Shown: positions 1 to 6,525 of the stretch, piece by piece
Layout: every line of letters starts with the position of its first letter
Numbering within the stretch: the stretch's first letter is position 1
Origin: Bacillota bacterium
GTDB taxonomy: Bacteria; Bacillota; Clostridia; Saccharofermentanales; UBA5734
Reading direction: 5' to 3'
Assembly (NCBI GenBank): GCA_023438965.1
Contig: JAEXPB010000060.1
Coordinates: 1 to 7,106, forward strand
DNA: 7,106 nucleotides
Made by a program: the position numbers and the translations under genes
Notes under the pieces: generated by a model
The model's input: only the letters and a program-made list of their open reading frames with translations
Told to the model about the DNA's origin: nothing
The model's database searches: none

Positions 1-554
1 ACACGCTGCCGGCCTTCCTGGCGGCACTCGAGGAAACCATCGCCGCCGCGCAAATCATCGGCACGAAGAACATCGTCGTGGTGACCGGCAATGAAATTCC
101 CGGCCAGAGCCGCGCCGAACAGCACGCCCGGATCGTCGCCGCCCTCAAAGCCGCGGCGCCGCTGGCGGAGGCCGCCGGCGTCCAGCTGGTCCTCGAGCCG
201 CTGAACATCCTGGTCAATCACAAGGGCTACTACCTGACCACGACAGCCGAAGCCGCCGAGATCATCACCGAGGTCGGCAGCCCGCAGGTCCGCATCCTGT
301 ATGACGTCTACCACCAGCAGATCACCGAAGGCAACCTGATCAGCACGATCCGCGCCAACATCCAGCTGATCGGCCATATTCACGTCGGCGACGTGCCCGG
401 CCGCAAGCAGCCGGGTACCGGTGAAATCAACTACCGGAATGTCTTCCGGGCTATCCGCGACACCGGTTACGCCGGCTATGTCGTCTTCGAATGCGGCCTG
501 ACCGAACCGGTCGAGGCCGTTTGCCCCCAGATGTGGGCCCTGCTGGCCGACTGA
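1..554 (+). CDS. Hydroxypyruvate isomerase-like TIM-barrel protein (5' end missing)
   Basis: The gene runs in from the left edge. The reading frame is open from base 3, so about 183 C-terminal codons are visible before the TGA at 552-554; a GTG at 78 is in frame but internal. The product resembles the hydroxypyruvate isomerase / OtnI branch of the xylose-isomerase-like TIM-barrel superfamily, cytoplasmic enzymes of about 260 residues that interconvert aldehyde and ketone forms of small sugars or hydroxy acids. Visible signatures are LEPLN (Glu at 195-197), YDVYHQQITEGNLI (Asp at 303-305), GHIHVGDVPGR (His at 381-383), PGTGEINY, and a late FECG (Glu at 489-491). Together these give the usual Glu-Asp-His-Glu metal site. 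About 75 N-terminal residues should lie outside the window. The permease gene starts 13 nt downstream, suggesting one transcript. The exact substrate cannot be read from the sequence; related sugar isomerases or epimerases are alternatives. Confidence 0.85.
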   Translation, partial: TLPAFLAALEETIAAAQIIGTKNIVVVTGNEIPGQSRAEQHARIVAALKAAAPLAEAAGVQLVLEPLNILVNHKGYYLTTTAEAAEIITEVGSPQVRILYDVYHQQITEGNLISTIRANIQLIGHIHVGDVPGRKQPGTGEINYRNVFRAIRDTGYAGYVVFECGLTEPVEAVCPQMWALLAD

Positions 555-567
555 AAGGACAAGCGCC

Positions 568-1770
568 ATGAATCGCCGAACGGTGACCCTGGCCAGCCTC
601 ATCGGTTACTTTTTCATCGGCTGCATCCCGATCATGCTGGCTCCGGCTTTGCCGGCGCTGATCAAGGAATTCCGCCTGACCTTGGCGACGGCCGGCGCGG
701 TCTTTGTCGCCCGATCGGCCGGGCAGTTCGCCGGCGTCCTGTTGGGCGGCGTCCTGTCCGACCGTTTCGGCCGCAAGCCGCTGCTGATCGGCGGCTGCCT
801 CCTGCAAGGCCTGATGACCGGCCTGGCCGGGATCGCGCCCAACTGGCTGGCGATCACCCTGGCCCTTGGTTTGGCCGGCCTGGGCGTCGGCCTGATCAAT
901 CCGACCGTCAATGCCGTGGTTGCCGAAACCAACGCCGACCGCCGCGGTGCCGCCATCAACGCGCTGCATGGCGTTTACAGTGTCGGCGCCATGGCCGGCC
1001 CGATCATCGCCGGCTATCTGCTGACGGCGGCATACGGCTGGCGTTATGTCTTCTTCGGCGGCAGCCTGATCTGGGTGCTGTATGCGCTGGCTTTGCTGGG
1101 GATTGCCTTCCCGGCGCCGCCGGCCGCTGTCCGCCGCCAAACGGCGGCATCGCCCGCGCCATCCGCGGCGCCGCGCACCAGGATGACGGCCCTGCTGGCC
1201 AATCCATTGCTGCTGCTGTTGTTCAGCGTCTCTTTTCTATACAACGGCACGGCCACCAGCCTGGTCAGCTGGATCAACACCTATCTGGCGGCAACCCGAT
1301 TCCCGCTGCTGCTGGGCGCCGGCATGGTGTCCATCTTCTATTTCGGTCTGGCGGCGGGACGATTCATCTGCAGTGCCCTGGCTGACCGCGTCGGCTATGC
1401 CCGGGTGATTCTGATCTGTGCCGTCGGCAGCCTGGTTTTCTATCCGGTGGCCATCTACCTGGACCAGCCGCTGTTGATCGCCCTCGGCGTCCTCGGCGCC
1501 GGGGCATTCCTGGCTGGGCTGCATCCGACCGGCATGGCCTGGGCGACCCGTGAACACCCGGAAATGGGCGGCACGATCGCCAGCTTCCTGTCGATCGCCA
1601 TGACGCTGGGTGCGATGAGCGTGCCCTGGCTGACTGGGCTGATTGCCGATTGGATCGGCTTTCGCCTGAGCTTTGGCCTCAATATTCTCCTGCTGCTGGT
1701 TCTGGTCGTTCTCGCGGCAGGCCTGGTGATCCGGCCGCAGCGGGCTGGAACGGCTAGCAAGCTTGAATAA
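568..1770 (+). CDS. MFS transporter, probable sugar or small organic solute permease
   Basis: This is a 400-residue integral membrane protein of the major facilitator superfamily, about the normal length for a 12-helix member. The N-terminal half carries the classic motif A loop between helices 2 and 3 (GVLSDRFGRKP, residues 61-71), and a degenerate copy lies in the second half (ALADRVGYARV, about 270-280). Residues 131-144 (NALHGVYSVGAMAGP region) resemble the helix 5 segment of fucose/glucose permease-type MFS proteins. A Pro/Ala-rich hydrophilic stretch at about 182-206 is the central cytoplasmic loop. The ATG at 568 is preceded by AAAGGA (554-559), which overlaps the stop of the upstream isomerase gene, so the two are very likely co-transcribed and perhaps translationally coupled. 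The neighbouring isomerases suggest a sugar, polyol or hydroxy-acid substrate, but this is inference. Energy coupling (H+ or Na+) cannot be told from the sequence. Confidence 0.9.
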   Translation: MNRRTVTLASLIGYFFIGCIPIMLAPALPALIKEFRLTLATAGAVFVARSAGQFAGVLLGGVLSDRFGRKPLLIGGCLLQGLMTGLAGIAPNWLAITLALGLAGLGVGLINPTVNAVVAETNADRRGAAINALHGVYSVGAMAGPIIAGYLLTAAYGWRYVFFGGSLIWVLYALALLGIAFPAPPAAVRRQTAASPAPSAAPRTRMTALLANPLLLLLFSVSFLYNGTATSLVSWINTYLAATRFPLLLGAGMVSIFYFGLAAGRFICSALADRVGYARVILICAVGSLVFYPVAIYLDQPLLIALGVLGAGAFLAGLHPTGMAWATREHPEMGGTIASFLSIAMTLGAMSVPWLTGLIADWIGFRLSFGLNILLLLVLVVLAAGLVIRPQRAGTASKLE

Positions 1771-1805
1771 CCGGAACCATCGCCTGGCTTAAGAAGGAGA
1801 TCGCC

Positions 1806-2660
1806 ATGTTCGATTCACAAGAATTAGCTGCATTCATCGAGAACCTGACGGCCGCTGTGCCGACCAATCGCCTCGGCTGTCCGGGATCAGAAGGCCAGCC
1901 GGTCTGGGATCGGCCCCTGATCGGTTATGCTGCCGGCGATGACCCCTTGTTTGCTTTTTTTAAACAAGATATCGGAGATTTCTATTGGCTGCCGGCCGAA
2001 GCCTTTGCGATCAAGTATCCAGCCATAAGTCCCGGCCATCTGAGCGTACTAAGTCTGGCTTTCCCGCATACCGAGGGAACCCGGCGGGAGCAGCGGGCCA
2101 ATGACTTGGAACCGGGGCCGCGCTGGCGTTACAGCCGGAAGCATTGGCCGGAATTTATGGCCGAAGTGGCTGCCGGCATCACGGCCTGTCTGGCGACGCA
2201 GGACATTCGTGCCGTGACGCCGGAGCTGCTGCCGGAATGGCACTGGCAGCAATCGGCCCGGTACGGCTATGCCAGCAACTGGTCGCAGCGGCATACCGCC
2301 TATGCGGCCGGACTGGGCACCTTCGGTCTGTCGGACGGCCTGATCACATCAGCGGGCAAGGCCGTCCGCTTCCTCTCGCTGGTCATCGAAGCCGATATTC
2401 CGGCCACACCGCGCACCTACCAGACGCATCAGGAATGGTGCCCGTTTCTGCAGGACGGCAGCTGCGGCGTTTGCATCAGCCGCTGTCCGGCCGGCGCAAT
2501 CACGGCGGCCGGACACGACAAACCGGCCTGCGCCGCCTACGGCGCCGCGATCAGCCGCAAGTATCTCACCGAAGGCGAAGGCACAGCCGGCTGCGGCTTG
2601 TGCCAGACCGGCGTGCCCTGTGAATTCCAGCGGCCAGACCGGGCTGGCAGAATAGTATAA
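1806..2660 (+). CDS. QueG-like double [4Fe-4S] iron-sulfur protein (short form)
   Basis: This is a 284-residue cytoplasmic protein with no signal peptide or membrane segment. It starts at ATG 1806 behind a strong AAGGAGA (1794-1800). The C-terminal third resembles the iron-sulfur part of epoxyqueuosine reductase QueG and related reductive-dehalogenase-like proteins. Residues about 163-175 contain AAGLGTFG, matching the AGLGW(I/V)G region of QueG. Cys212, Cys220, Cys223 and Cys227-Pro form a ferredoxin-like motif, and Cys242, Cys263, Cys266 and Cys272 supply a second set, enough for two [4Fe-4S] clusters. The ending GCGLCQTGVPCE differs from the GCDxCQxVCP of true QueG, and the protein is roughly 100 residues shorter than typical QueG, so a tRNA-queuosine role is doubtful. 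It sits 35 nt after the permease gene and is probably in the same operon. An electron-transfer or corrinoid-reducing role beside the UroD-like genes is possible but inferred. It may be annotated elsewhere as epoxyqueuosine reductase or 4Fe-4S binding protein. Confidence 0.8.
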   Translation: MFDSQELAAFIENLTAAVPTNRLGCPGSEGQPVWDRPLIGYAAGDDPLFAFFKQDIGDFYWLPAEAFAIKYPAISPGHLSVLSLAFPHTEGTRREQRANDLEPGPRWRYSRKHWPEFMAEVAAGITACLATQDIRAVTPELLPEWHWQQSARYGYASNWSQRHTAYAAGLGTFGLSDGLITSAGKAVRFLSLVIEADIPATPRTYQTHQEWCPFLQDGSCGVCISRCPAGAITAAGHDKPACAAYGAAISRKYLTEGEGTAGCGLCQTGVPCEFQRPDRAGRIV

Positions 2661-2670
2661 AGACTGGTCC

Positions 2671-2683
2671 GAATCATTGATTC
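2671..2683. promoter_or_regulatory. Perfect 13-bp dyad, candidate operator
   Basis: GAATCA-T-TGATTC is a perfect inverted repeat with a single central base, 10 nt after the stop of the QueG-like gene and 163 nt before the UroD-family start at 2847. A one-base spacer rules out an RNA hairpin terminator, so a protein-binding site on DNA is the more likely use if it is functional. No convincing -35/-10 pair was found next to it, and chance cannot be excluded for a site this short. Confidence 0.25.
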
Positions 2684-2830
2684 TCGCCGCATCCCATCTG
2701 CGTCATAGTAGAACTAAACTTTTTCGCTCTGCGCCGCGGGGAAAGCGCCCAAAAGCCTGTGGGAAAGTTGAGTTATTCAATCTATCACCGTCGGATTTAC
2801 CATTTCCAGCCAGGCCGGCGGCATGACGAC

Positions 2831-2837
2831 AGGGGAG
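2831..2837 (+). promoter_or_regulatory. Ribosome binding site that fixes the start of the first UroD-family gene
   Basis: AGGGGAG lies 9 nt before ATG 2847. An in-frame ATG at 2823 would add eight residues but has no comparable Shine-Dalgarno sequence, and it lies upstream of this site. Starting at 2847 gives MNYRERF, the usual opening of UroD-family proteins, so 2847 is preferred. Confidence 0.65.
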
Positions 2838-2846
2838 AAGCGAGCG

Positions 2847-3974
2847 ATGAATTATCGGGAAAGATTTTCAGCAACCATCCGGCACCAGCCCGTCGACCGG
2901 GCACCTTTCGATCTGGCGGGCACCTCCCTGTCCACGGTCGACCACCCGGATACGGTTCAGAAACTGCAGGCCGTGCTGGGTTTCAACACCCCGTACGATG
3001 GCTGGTACGAGAAGTTCGACGAGCGGATCCTGCAGGCGCTGGACATCGACATCCGGCGCGTCGGCGATATCCTGCGGCCGGAGAGCCCGCTGACCACGCC
3101 GGTCCGCAACAACGCCTACACCGACTGCTGGGGGATCCGCCGCGTCTTCACCGGCCTCTATTGGGATATCCAGAATCCGCCGCTGAAAGGCGCCGAAATC
3201 GCCGACCTGGACCGCTATCCCTGGCCGGACGCGAACCGGATCGATCGGCAGCTGATAGCCAAATTCCGGGAACAAGCCCGGCGGCTCAACCAGGAAACCG
3301 ATTATGTCGTCTGCGGCGAGCACCCGGTTTACGGCATCCTCGAACTGGGCTGCTGGATGTGCGGCTTTGATGATTTCTTGTTGAAAATGGCCCTGGAGCC
3401 GGAATTCGTCCAGAAATTCTTCGACAAAGTCCTGGCTTACCAAAAGCAGGCCATCGAGCTCTATTATGGCGCGATCGGCGAGTATATCCACTTCACGACC
3501 AGCGGCGATGATTTTGGCACCCAGACCGGCCCCTTCGTGTCACCGGATATGTTCGACGAGTTGATCCTGCCCTATTACCAGGAGCGGATCCGCTATACGA
3601 AGCAATTCACACCCGCTTACTATTTCCATCACACCTGCGGCTCGGTCTACGCCCTGATCCCATCCCTGATCAAGGCCGGCGTCGACATCCTCAATCCGAT
3701 CCAGCCCGGGGCCCGGGACATGGAACCGGCGAAACTGAAACAGGCCTATGGCCGGGACATCACCTTTTATGGCGGCATCGACACCCAGCACATCCTGCCG
3801 GAGGGAACAACGGGCGATGTCCGGGCGGAAGTCGGCCGGGTGCTGACAGCGATCGACGCGTCCCAGGGCGGCTACATCCTGGCGCCGGCGCACAACATCC
3901 AGCCGGATGTGCCAGCGGAAAACATCGTGGCCCTGTTTACGGCGGGAAAGGATTATTTCGCGGGTACGATATAA
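2847..3974 (+). CDS. Uroporphyrinogen decarboxylase-family (MtaA/CmuA-like) protein, paralogue 1
   Basis: This 375-residue soluble protein belongs to the UroD/MtaA TIM-barrel superfamily, which includes heme-pathway uroporphyrinogen decarboxylase and zinc methyltransferases acting on corrinoid proteins, coenzyme M or tetrahydrofolate. It opens with YRERFSATIRHQPVDRAPFD, the family's N-terminal signature. Other landmarks are SGDDFGTQTG (about 219-228), a metal-binding-type HTCGSVYALIP (His262, Cys264), AGVDILNPIQP (277-287), GGIDTQ (309-314) and LAPAHNIQPDVPAENI (345-360). The His-x-Cys pair is expected in the methyltransferase branch and not in true heme-pathway UroD, so a heme role is unlikely. 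At the position where MtaA-type enzymes carry the third zinc ligand, a Cys in APGC, this protein has His349. The gene follows the QueG-like gene after a 186-nt gap, and its last 22 bp overlap the end of the minus-strand isomerase gene. The substrate is unknown. Confidence 0.85.
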   Translation: MNYRERFSATIRHQPVDRAPFDLAGTSLSTVDHPDTVQKLQAVLGFNTPYDGWYEKFDERILQALDIDIRRVGDILRPESPLTTPVRNNAYTDCWGIRRVFTGLYWDIQNPPLKGAEIADLDRYPWPDANRIDRQLIAKFREQARRLNQETDYVVCGEHPVYGILELGCWMCGFDDFLLKMALEPEFVQKFFDKVLAYQKQAIELYYGAIGEYIHFTTSGDDFGTQTGPFVSPDMFDELILPYYQERIRYTKQFTPAYYFHHTCGSVYALIPSLIKAGVDILNPIQPGARDMEPAKLKQAYGRDITFYGGIDTQHILPEGTTGDVRAEVGRVLTAIDASQGGYILAPAHNIQPDVPAENIVALFTAGKDYFAGTI

Positions 3975-4828
3975 TCCAACCGCGCAAAATTCCGCAGCAG
4001 ATCCCGCCAGCAATCGGCGAGCACTTGGGGTGTCAGCGGCTGCAGGGCTGCCGCGGCGGAGACTTCAAACAACCATGGTCCGGCATAACCGACGCCCGCC
4101 AGGGCCTGAATGACGGCCGGCCAGTCGATGATGCCCCGCCCGGGCAGCCAATGGCGTTCATCGACTCCGTCATAGTCAGAGATATGGACAGTCGTCAGGC
4201 GCGAACCGATTTGCGAGATGAAATCCGGCGGCGTTTCCTGGAACAGGTGATTCACATCGCAGCAGACGCCAAGGTCTGGACTGCCGTCGATCAACTGCCG
4301 GATTTCGGCGCTGGAATTGCCCAGGCAGGTGCGCGGCAGGCATTCCACAGCCAGCTGCATACCCAGGTCGGCTGCCGTGCGGCCCAGGAGCTGCAGCGAT
4401 TCGCGGCAAGCCGCGAGCCGGGCCGGCCGCTCCGCCGGGGGCAGCGGCTCATAGCTGGGATGGATGACCGCTTTTTGCGGTGCCAGAATGGCTGCTTCCG
4501 CCAGCATGTTCTGGCACCGCGCCAGGATGGCCTGACGTTGGGCGGGGTTCGGGTCGGACAGATCCCATTCCCAGCCAAAAGGCAGATGGATCGACCAGGC
4601 TGCCAGTCCGGCAGACTGCATGTTGGTATGAACTTCGCGGCAGATCGACCGCAGATCGCCGGCAAAATGGCTGATCCAGCCGCCGAAAAGGATAATCTCC
4701 AGCGCGTCGAGGCCAGCCTGTTTGCAGGCGTTCATTTCCCGGATTGTCAGCGGGTCGAACAGCCCGCAGGAGGTTGCGATCATCCAGCGTCGGGGATCGG
4801 TCGGTTGAACAGTCATCATCAGCACCAT
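3953..4828 (-). CDS. Sugar phosphate isomerase/epimerase-like TIM-barrel protein
   Basis: This is a protein of about 291 residues in the xylose-isomerase-like (AP endonuclease family 2) TIM-barrel superfamily, cytoplasmic and probably acting on a sugar, polyol or inositol-type substrate with a divalent metal. The candidate metal ligands are the classic quartet: Glu162 (VECLP), Asp191 (CCDVNH), His215 (VHISDYD) and Glu255 (LFEVS). His123 (VIHPSY) and LPGRGIIDW (228-236) are also typical. The start is uncertain. The open frame extends to a TTG at 4861 directly after a stop, and ATG codons occur at 4828, 4819 and 4816, none with a strong Shine-Dalgarno; a GAAAG stretch just before 4828 would best serve 4819. 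It is transcribed against both UroD-family genes, converging with the first (22-bp overlap) and diverging from the second. It is distinct from the hydroxypyruvate-isomerase-like protein at the left edge, so the locus has two isomerases of one superfamily. Confidence 0.85.
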   Translation of the reverse strand: MVLMMTVQPTDPRRWMIATSCGLFDPLTIREMNACKQAGLDALEIILFGGWISHFAGDLRSICREVHTNMQSAGLAAWSIHLPFGWEWDLSDPNPAQRQAILARCQNMLAEAAILAPQKAVIHPSYEPLPPAERPARLAACRESLQLLGRTAADLGMQLAVECLPRTCLGNSSAEIRQLIDGSPDLGVCCDVNHLFQETPPDFISQIGSRLTTVHISDYDGVDERHWLPGRGIIDWPAVIQALAGVGYAGPWLFEVSAAAALQPLTPQVLADCWRDLLRNFARLDYIVPAK

Positions 4829-4840
4829 CTTTCGCGCAGA

Positions 4841-4855
4841 ATCAATCGAGTTGAT
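4841..4855. promoter_or_regulatory. Inverted repeat in the divergent intergenic region, candidate operator
   Basis: ATCAA-TCGAG-TTGAT lies just upstream of the isomerase start, on the side shared with the divergent UroD-family gene. Its arms resemble the ATCA/TGAT arms of the dyad at 2671-2683, though the spacing differs (5 nt against 1 nt). It could be a regulator site for the minus-strand gene. The arms are short and the match may be chance. Confidence 0.2.
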
Positions 4856-5013
4856 CACCAATCAGCTTAGCATGGCCCGGGGCTGGCCGGAATGTCCGAT
4901 CTTCGGCTTTACAGGAATATCCTCGGCATCTGCGCGCCGGCCGGCGATCATTCTGGCCGTCCAGGCAAGAACGGAAGATCAGAAGATTGTCATGGATAAC
5001 CTGAGATCGTCCA

Positions 5014-5042
5014 TTCAAGCTCCGCTCAAGATTCGTTAAAAT
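5014..5042 (+). promoter_or_regulatory. Possible sigma-70/sigma-A type promoter for the second UroD-family gene
   Basis: TAAAAT (5037-5042) matches the -10 consensus at five of six positions and stands out in GC-rich DNA. TTCAAG (5014-5019), 17 nt upstream, is a weak -35. Transcription would begin near 5049, giving a leader of only about 18 nt that barely includes the ribosome binding site GAGAGGA (5049-5055). The short leader lowers confidence. The rest of the 4829-5066 intergenic region holds no gene that I can see. Confidence 0.25.
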
Positions 5043-5066
5043 AACGCCGAGAGGATGTGATCTTTG

Positions 5067-6323
5067 ATGCCCAATCGAATGGCTACCCCCCGCCTGACTT
5101 CCCGCGAACGGGTGCGCCGCACCTTGAATTACCAGGAACCGGACCGCGTGCCGATTGATATCGGCGGCTCCTATGTCACCTCGGTCTGCATTGACGCCTA
5201 TGCCAAGCTGCGCGAGCAGCTGGGACTCGCCGGCGATCCGCCGCGGGTCAACGAGCTGATGTACATGCTGGCGGAGATGGAAGACGAAGTTCGAGTCCGT
5301 CTGCACGGCGATGTGATCGAGCTGCAAAGCCCGCTGGCCCGCTTCAACATTGCCCGGAGTGGTTGGAAGACCTGGCGCAACGAGATCGGCACCCTGGTGC
5401 AGGTACCCGGCGGCTACAATCCGGTCGAGGCCGACGGCTACCTGTGGATTCGCGACGGGGAGGGGCGGAACATCGCCCGGATGCCCAAGGGCGGCCTGTA
5501 TTACGATTATGTGCAGAGCCTGTCCGAATTGCGCGAATTCGAACCGGCCGACCTGAAGCAATGGGCGGCGGTACAGCCGGCCTTTACCGATGAACAGCTG
5601 CGGGCGCTGGAACGGGAGGCCCGGCAGCTGCACGAGTCAACCGATTATGCGATCTGCGGCGGCTTCTACAAGAGCGGCGCCGGCATGATCCCGACTGTTG
5701 CCGGACATTCCTTCACCGAATGGCTGTGCATCCTGATGACCGAAACCGATTACGCGCGCGAAGTCGTCGCGATCAGCACCGACGCGGCGCTGCGGAACCT
5801 GGCGCGCTACCTCGAGGCCGTCGGCTCCTATCTGGACCTGATCGTCATTTCCACGACCGACTTCGGCACCCAGCAGGGTGAGATGTTCCAGCCGGATATC
5901 TGGCGGCAGGTCTACCTGCCGAATTACCAGAAACTCAACGATCACGTGCACCGGCACAGCCGGGCGAAAACCTTCTATCACAGCTGCGGATCCATCTACC
6001 ACCTGATCCCGCAGATGATCGAAGCCGGCGTGGATATCCTCAACCCGGTGCAGGTTTCGGCGGCCGGTATGGACGCCCGCCGGCTGAAAGCCGAATTCGG
6101 CGGCCGGATCGTCTTCTGGGGCGGCGGCATCGACACCCAGACCGTGCTGCCCTTCGGCACCGCGGCCGAAGTCCGGGCCCAGGTCAAGGAACGGATCGAG
6201 ATTTTCGCACCCGGCGGCGGCTTTGTCTTCGCCCCGGTGCACGACATCCAATACGGCGTCCCGCCGGACAACATCCTGGCTATGGCCGATGCGGCGGTTG
6301 AATACGGCATCTATCCGGGATGA
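5067..6323 (+). CDS. Uroporphyrinogen decarboxylase-family (MtaA/CmuA-like) protein, paralogue 2
   Basis: This is a 418-residue member of the same superfamily as the gene at 2847 but a different subfamily, about 43 residues longer. Most of the extra length lies in the N-terminal half, around residues 60-160. Shared landmarks are the opening SRERVRRTLNYQEPDRVPID (12-31), STTDFGTQQG (262-271), HSCGSIYHLIP (His305, Cys307), AGVDILNPVQ (320-329), GGIDTQ (353-358) and FAPVHDIQYGVPPDNI (388-403). As in paralogue 1, the third metal-ligand position is His (His392) and not the Cys of MtaA-type enzymes. The His-x-Cys pair argues for a methyltransferase-like or other metal-dependent activity and against heme biosynthesis. 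ATG 5067 is preferred. A TTG directly before it (5064) is an alternative that suits the spacing from GAGAGGA (5049-5055) slightly better. The gene diverges from the isomerase gene and is followed by 202 nt of non-coding DNA before the lipoprotein gene. Confidence 0.85.
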   Translation: MPNRMATPRLTSRERVRRTLNYQEPDRVPIDIGGSYVTSVCIDAYAKLREQLGLAGDPPRVNELMYMLAEMEDEVRVRLHGDVIELQSPLARFNIARSGWKTWRNEIGTLVQVPGGYNPVEADGYLWIRDGEGRNIARMPKGGLYYDYVQSLSELREFEPADLKQWAAVQPAFTDEQLRALEREARQLHESTDYAICGGFYKSGAGMIPTVAGHSFTEWLCILMTETDYAREVVAISTDAALRNLARYLEAVGSYLDLIVISTTDFGTQQGEMFQPDIWRQVYLPNYQKLNDHVHRHSRAKTFYHSCGSIYHLIPQMIEAGVDILNPVQVSAAGMDARRLKAEFGGRIVFWGGGIDTQTVLPFGTAAEVRAQVKERIEIFAPGGGFVFAPVHDIQYGVPPDNILAMADAAVEYGIYPG

Positions 6324-6525
6324 CTTCGCGCGCCGGCAGGTGCGGCTGAAGGCCGGCCTGCTGAACAGCGGGATCATAGCCGGGCTTGGCTGCAAGTTCG
6401 GTGAATTCTACCAGAAATCCTGATCCAGTGCATTCTGCTCCTGGCCAAATGGTGATAACCTCAATAGTGTCAAGCTATGGACCGTGCACGCGCCAGGCTA
6501 TTCCCAATAAAACAGGAGGAGACCT
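6324..6525. other. Intergenic region before the solute-binding protein gene
   Basis: No gene was recognised here. The first part is GC-rich and contains GCAGG (6336-6340) paired with CCTGC (6357-6361), a weak hairpin without a following T-tract, so it is not called as a terminator. The second part is more AT-rich (about 6445-6515) and is where a promoter would be expected, but I found no -35/-10 pair worth calling. GGTGATAACC at 6451-6460 is an imperfect dyad. Confidence 0.4.
6514..6520 (+). promoter_or_regulatory. Strong Shine-Dalgarno site of the solute-binding protein gene
   Basis: AGGAGGA ends 5 nt before ATG 6526 and matches the anti-Shine-Dalgarno consensus fully. It is the strongest ribosome binding site in the window, fitting a binding protein that is normally made in excess over its transporter. 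It also confirms the start codon, which opens a typical lipoprotein signal peptide. Confidence 0.8.

Noticed and set aside
451..1140. Long minus-strand open frame of 229 codons opposite the permease gene
   Set aside because: The translation is rich in Arg, Gln, Asp and Gly with no recognisable motif, and it lies antisense to a clear MFS gene. This is typical of a shadow frame in GC-rich DNA.
2740..2753. Partial match to the CcpA cre consensus (GGAAAGCGCCCAAA)
   Set aside because: The left half matches but the right half fails at most defined positions, so it is not good enough to call a catabolite-repression site.
4025..4870. Plus-strand open frame of 281 codons across the isomerase gene
   Set aside because: It lies opposite a minus-strand gene with a full set of superfamily motifs. 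Its own translation has no recognisable domain and a composition typical of an antisense frame.
4935..4946. Perfect 12-bp palindrome CGCCGGCCGGCG
   Set aside because: It is composed only of G and C in GC-rich DNA where CCGG/GGCC words are very common, and it has no loop or flanking support, so it is probably chance.
4842..5633. Minus-strand open frame of 263 codons across the divergent intergenic region and the second UroD-like gene
   Set aside because: It overlaps the start of a well-supported plus-strand gene and shows no known motif, so it is treated as an antisense shadow.
6468..6473. Minus-strand TTGACA resembling a -35 element
   Set aside because: No acceptable -10 lies 16-18 nt downstream on that strand, and there is no minus-strand gene for it to drive.
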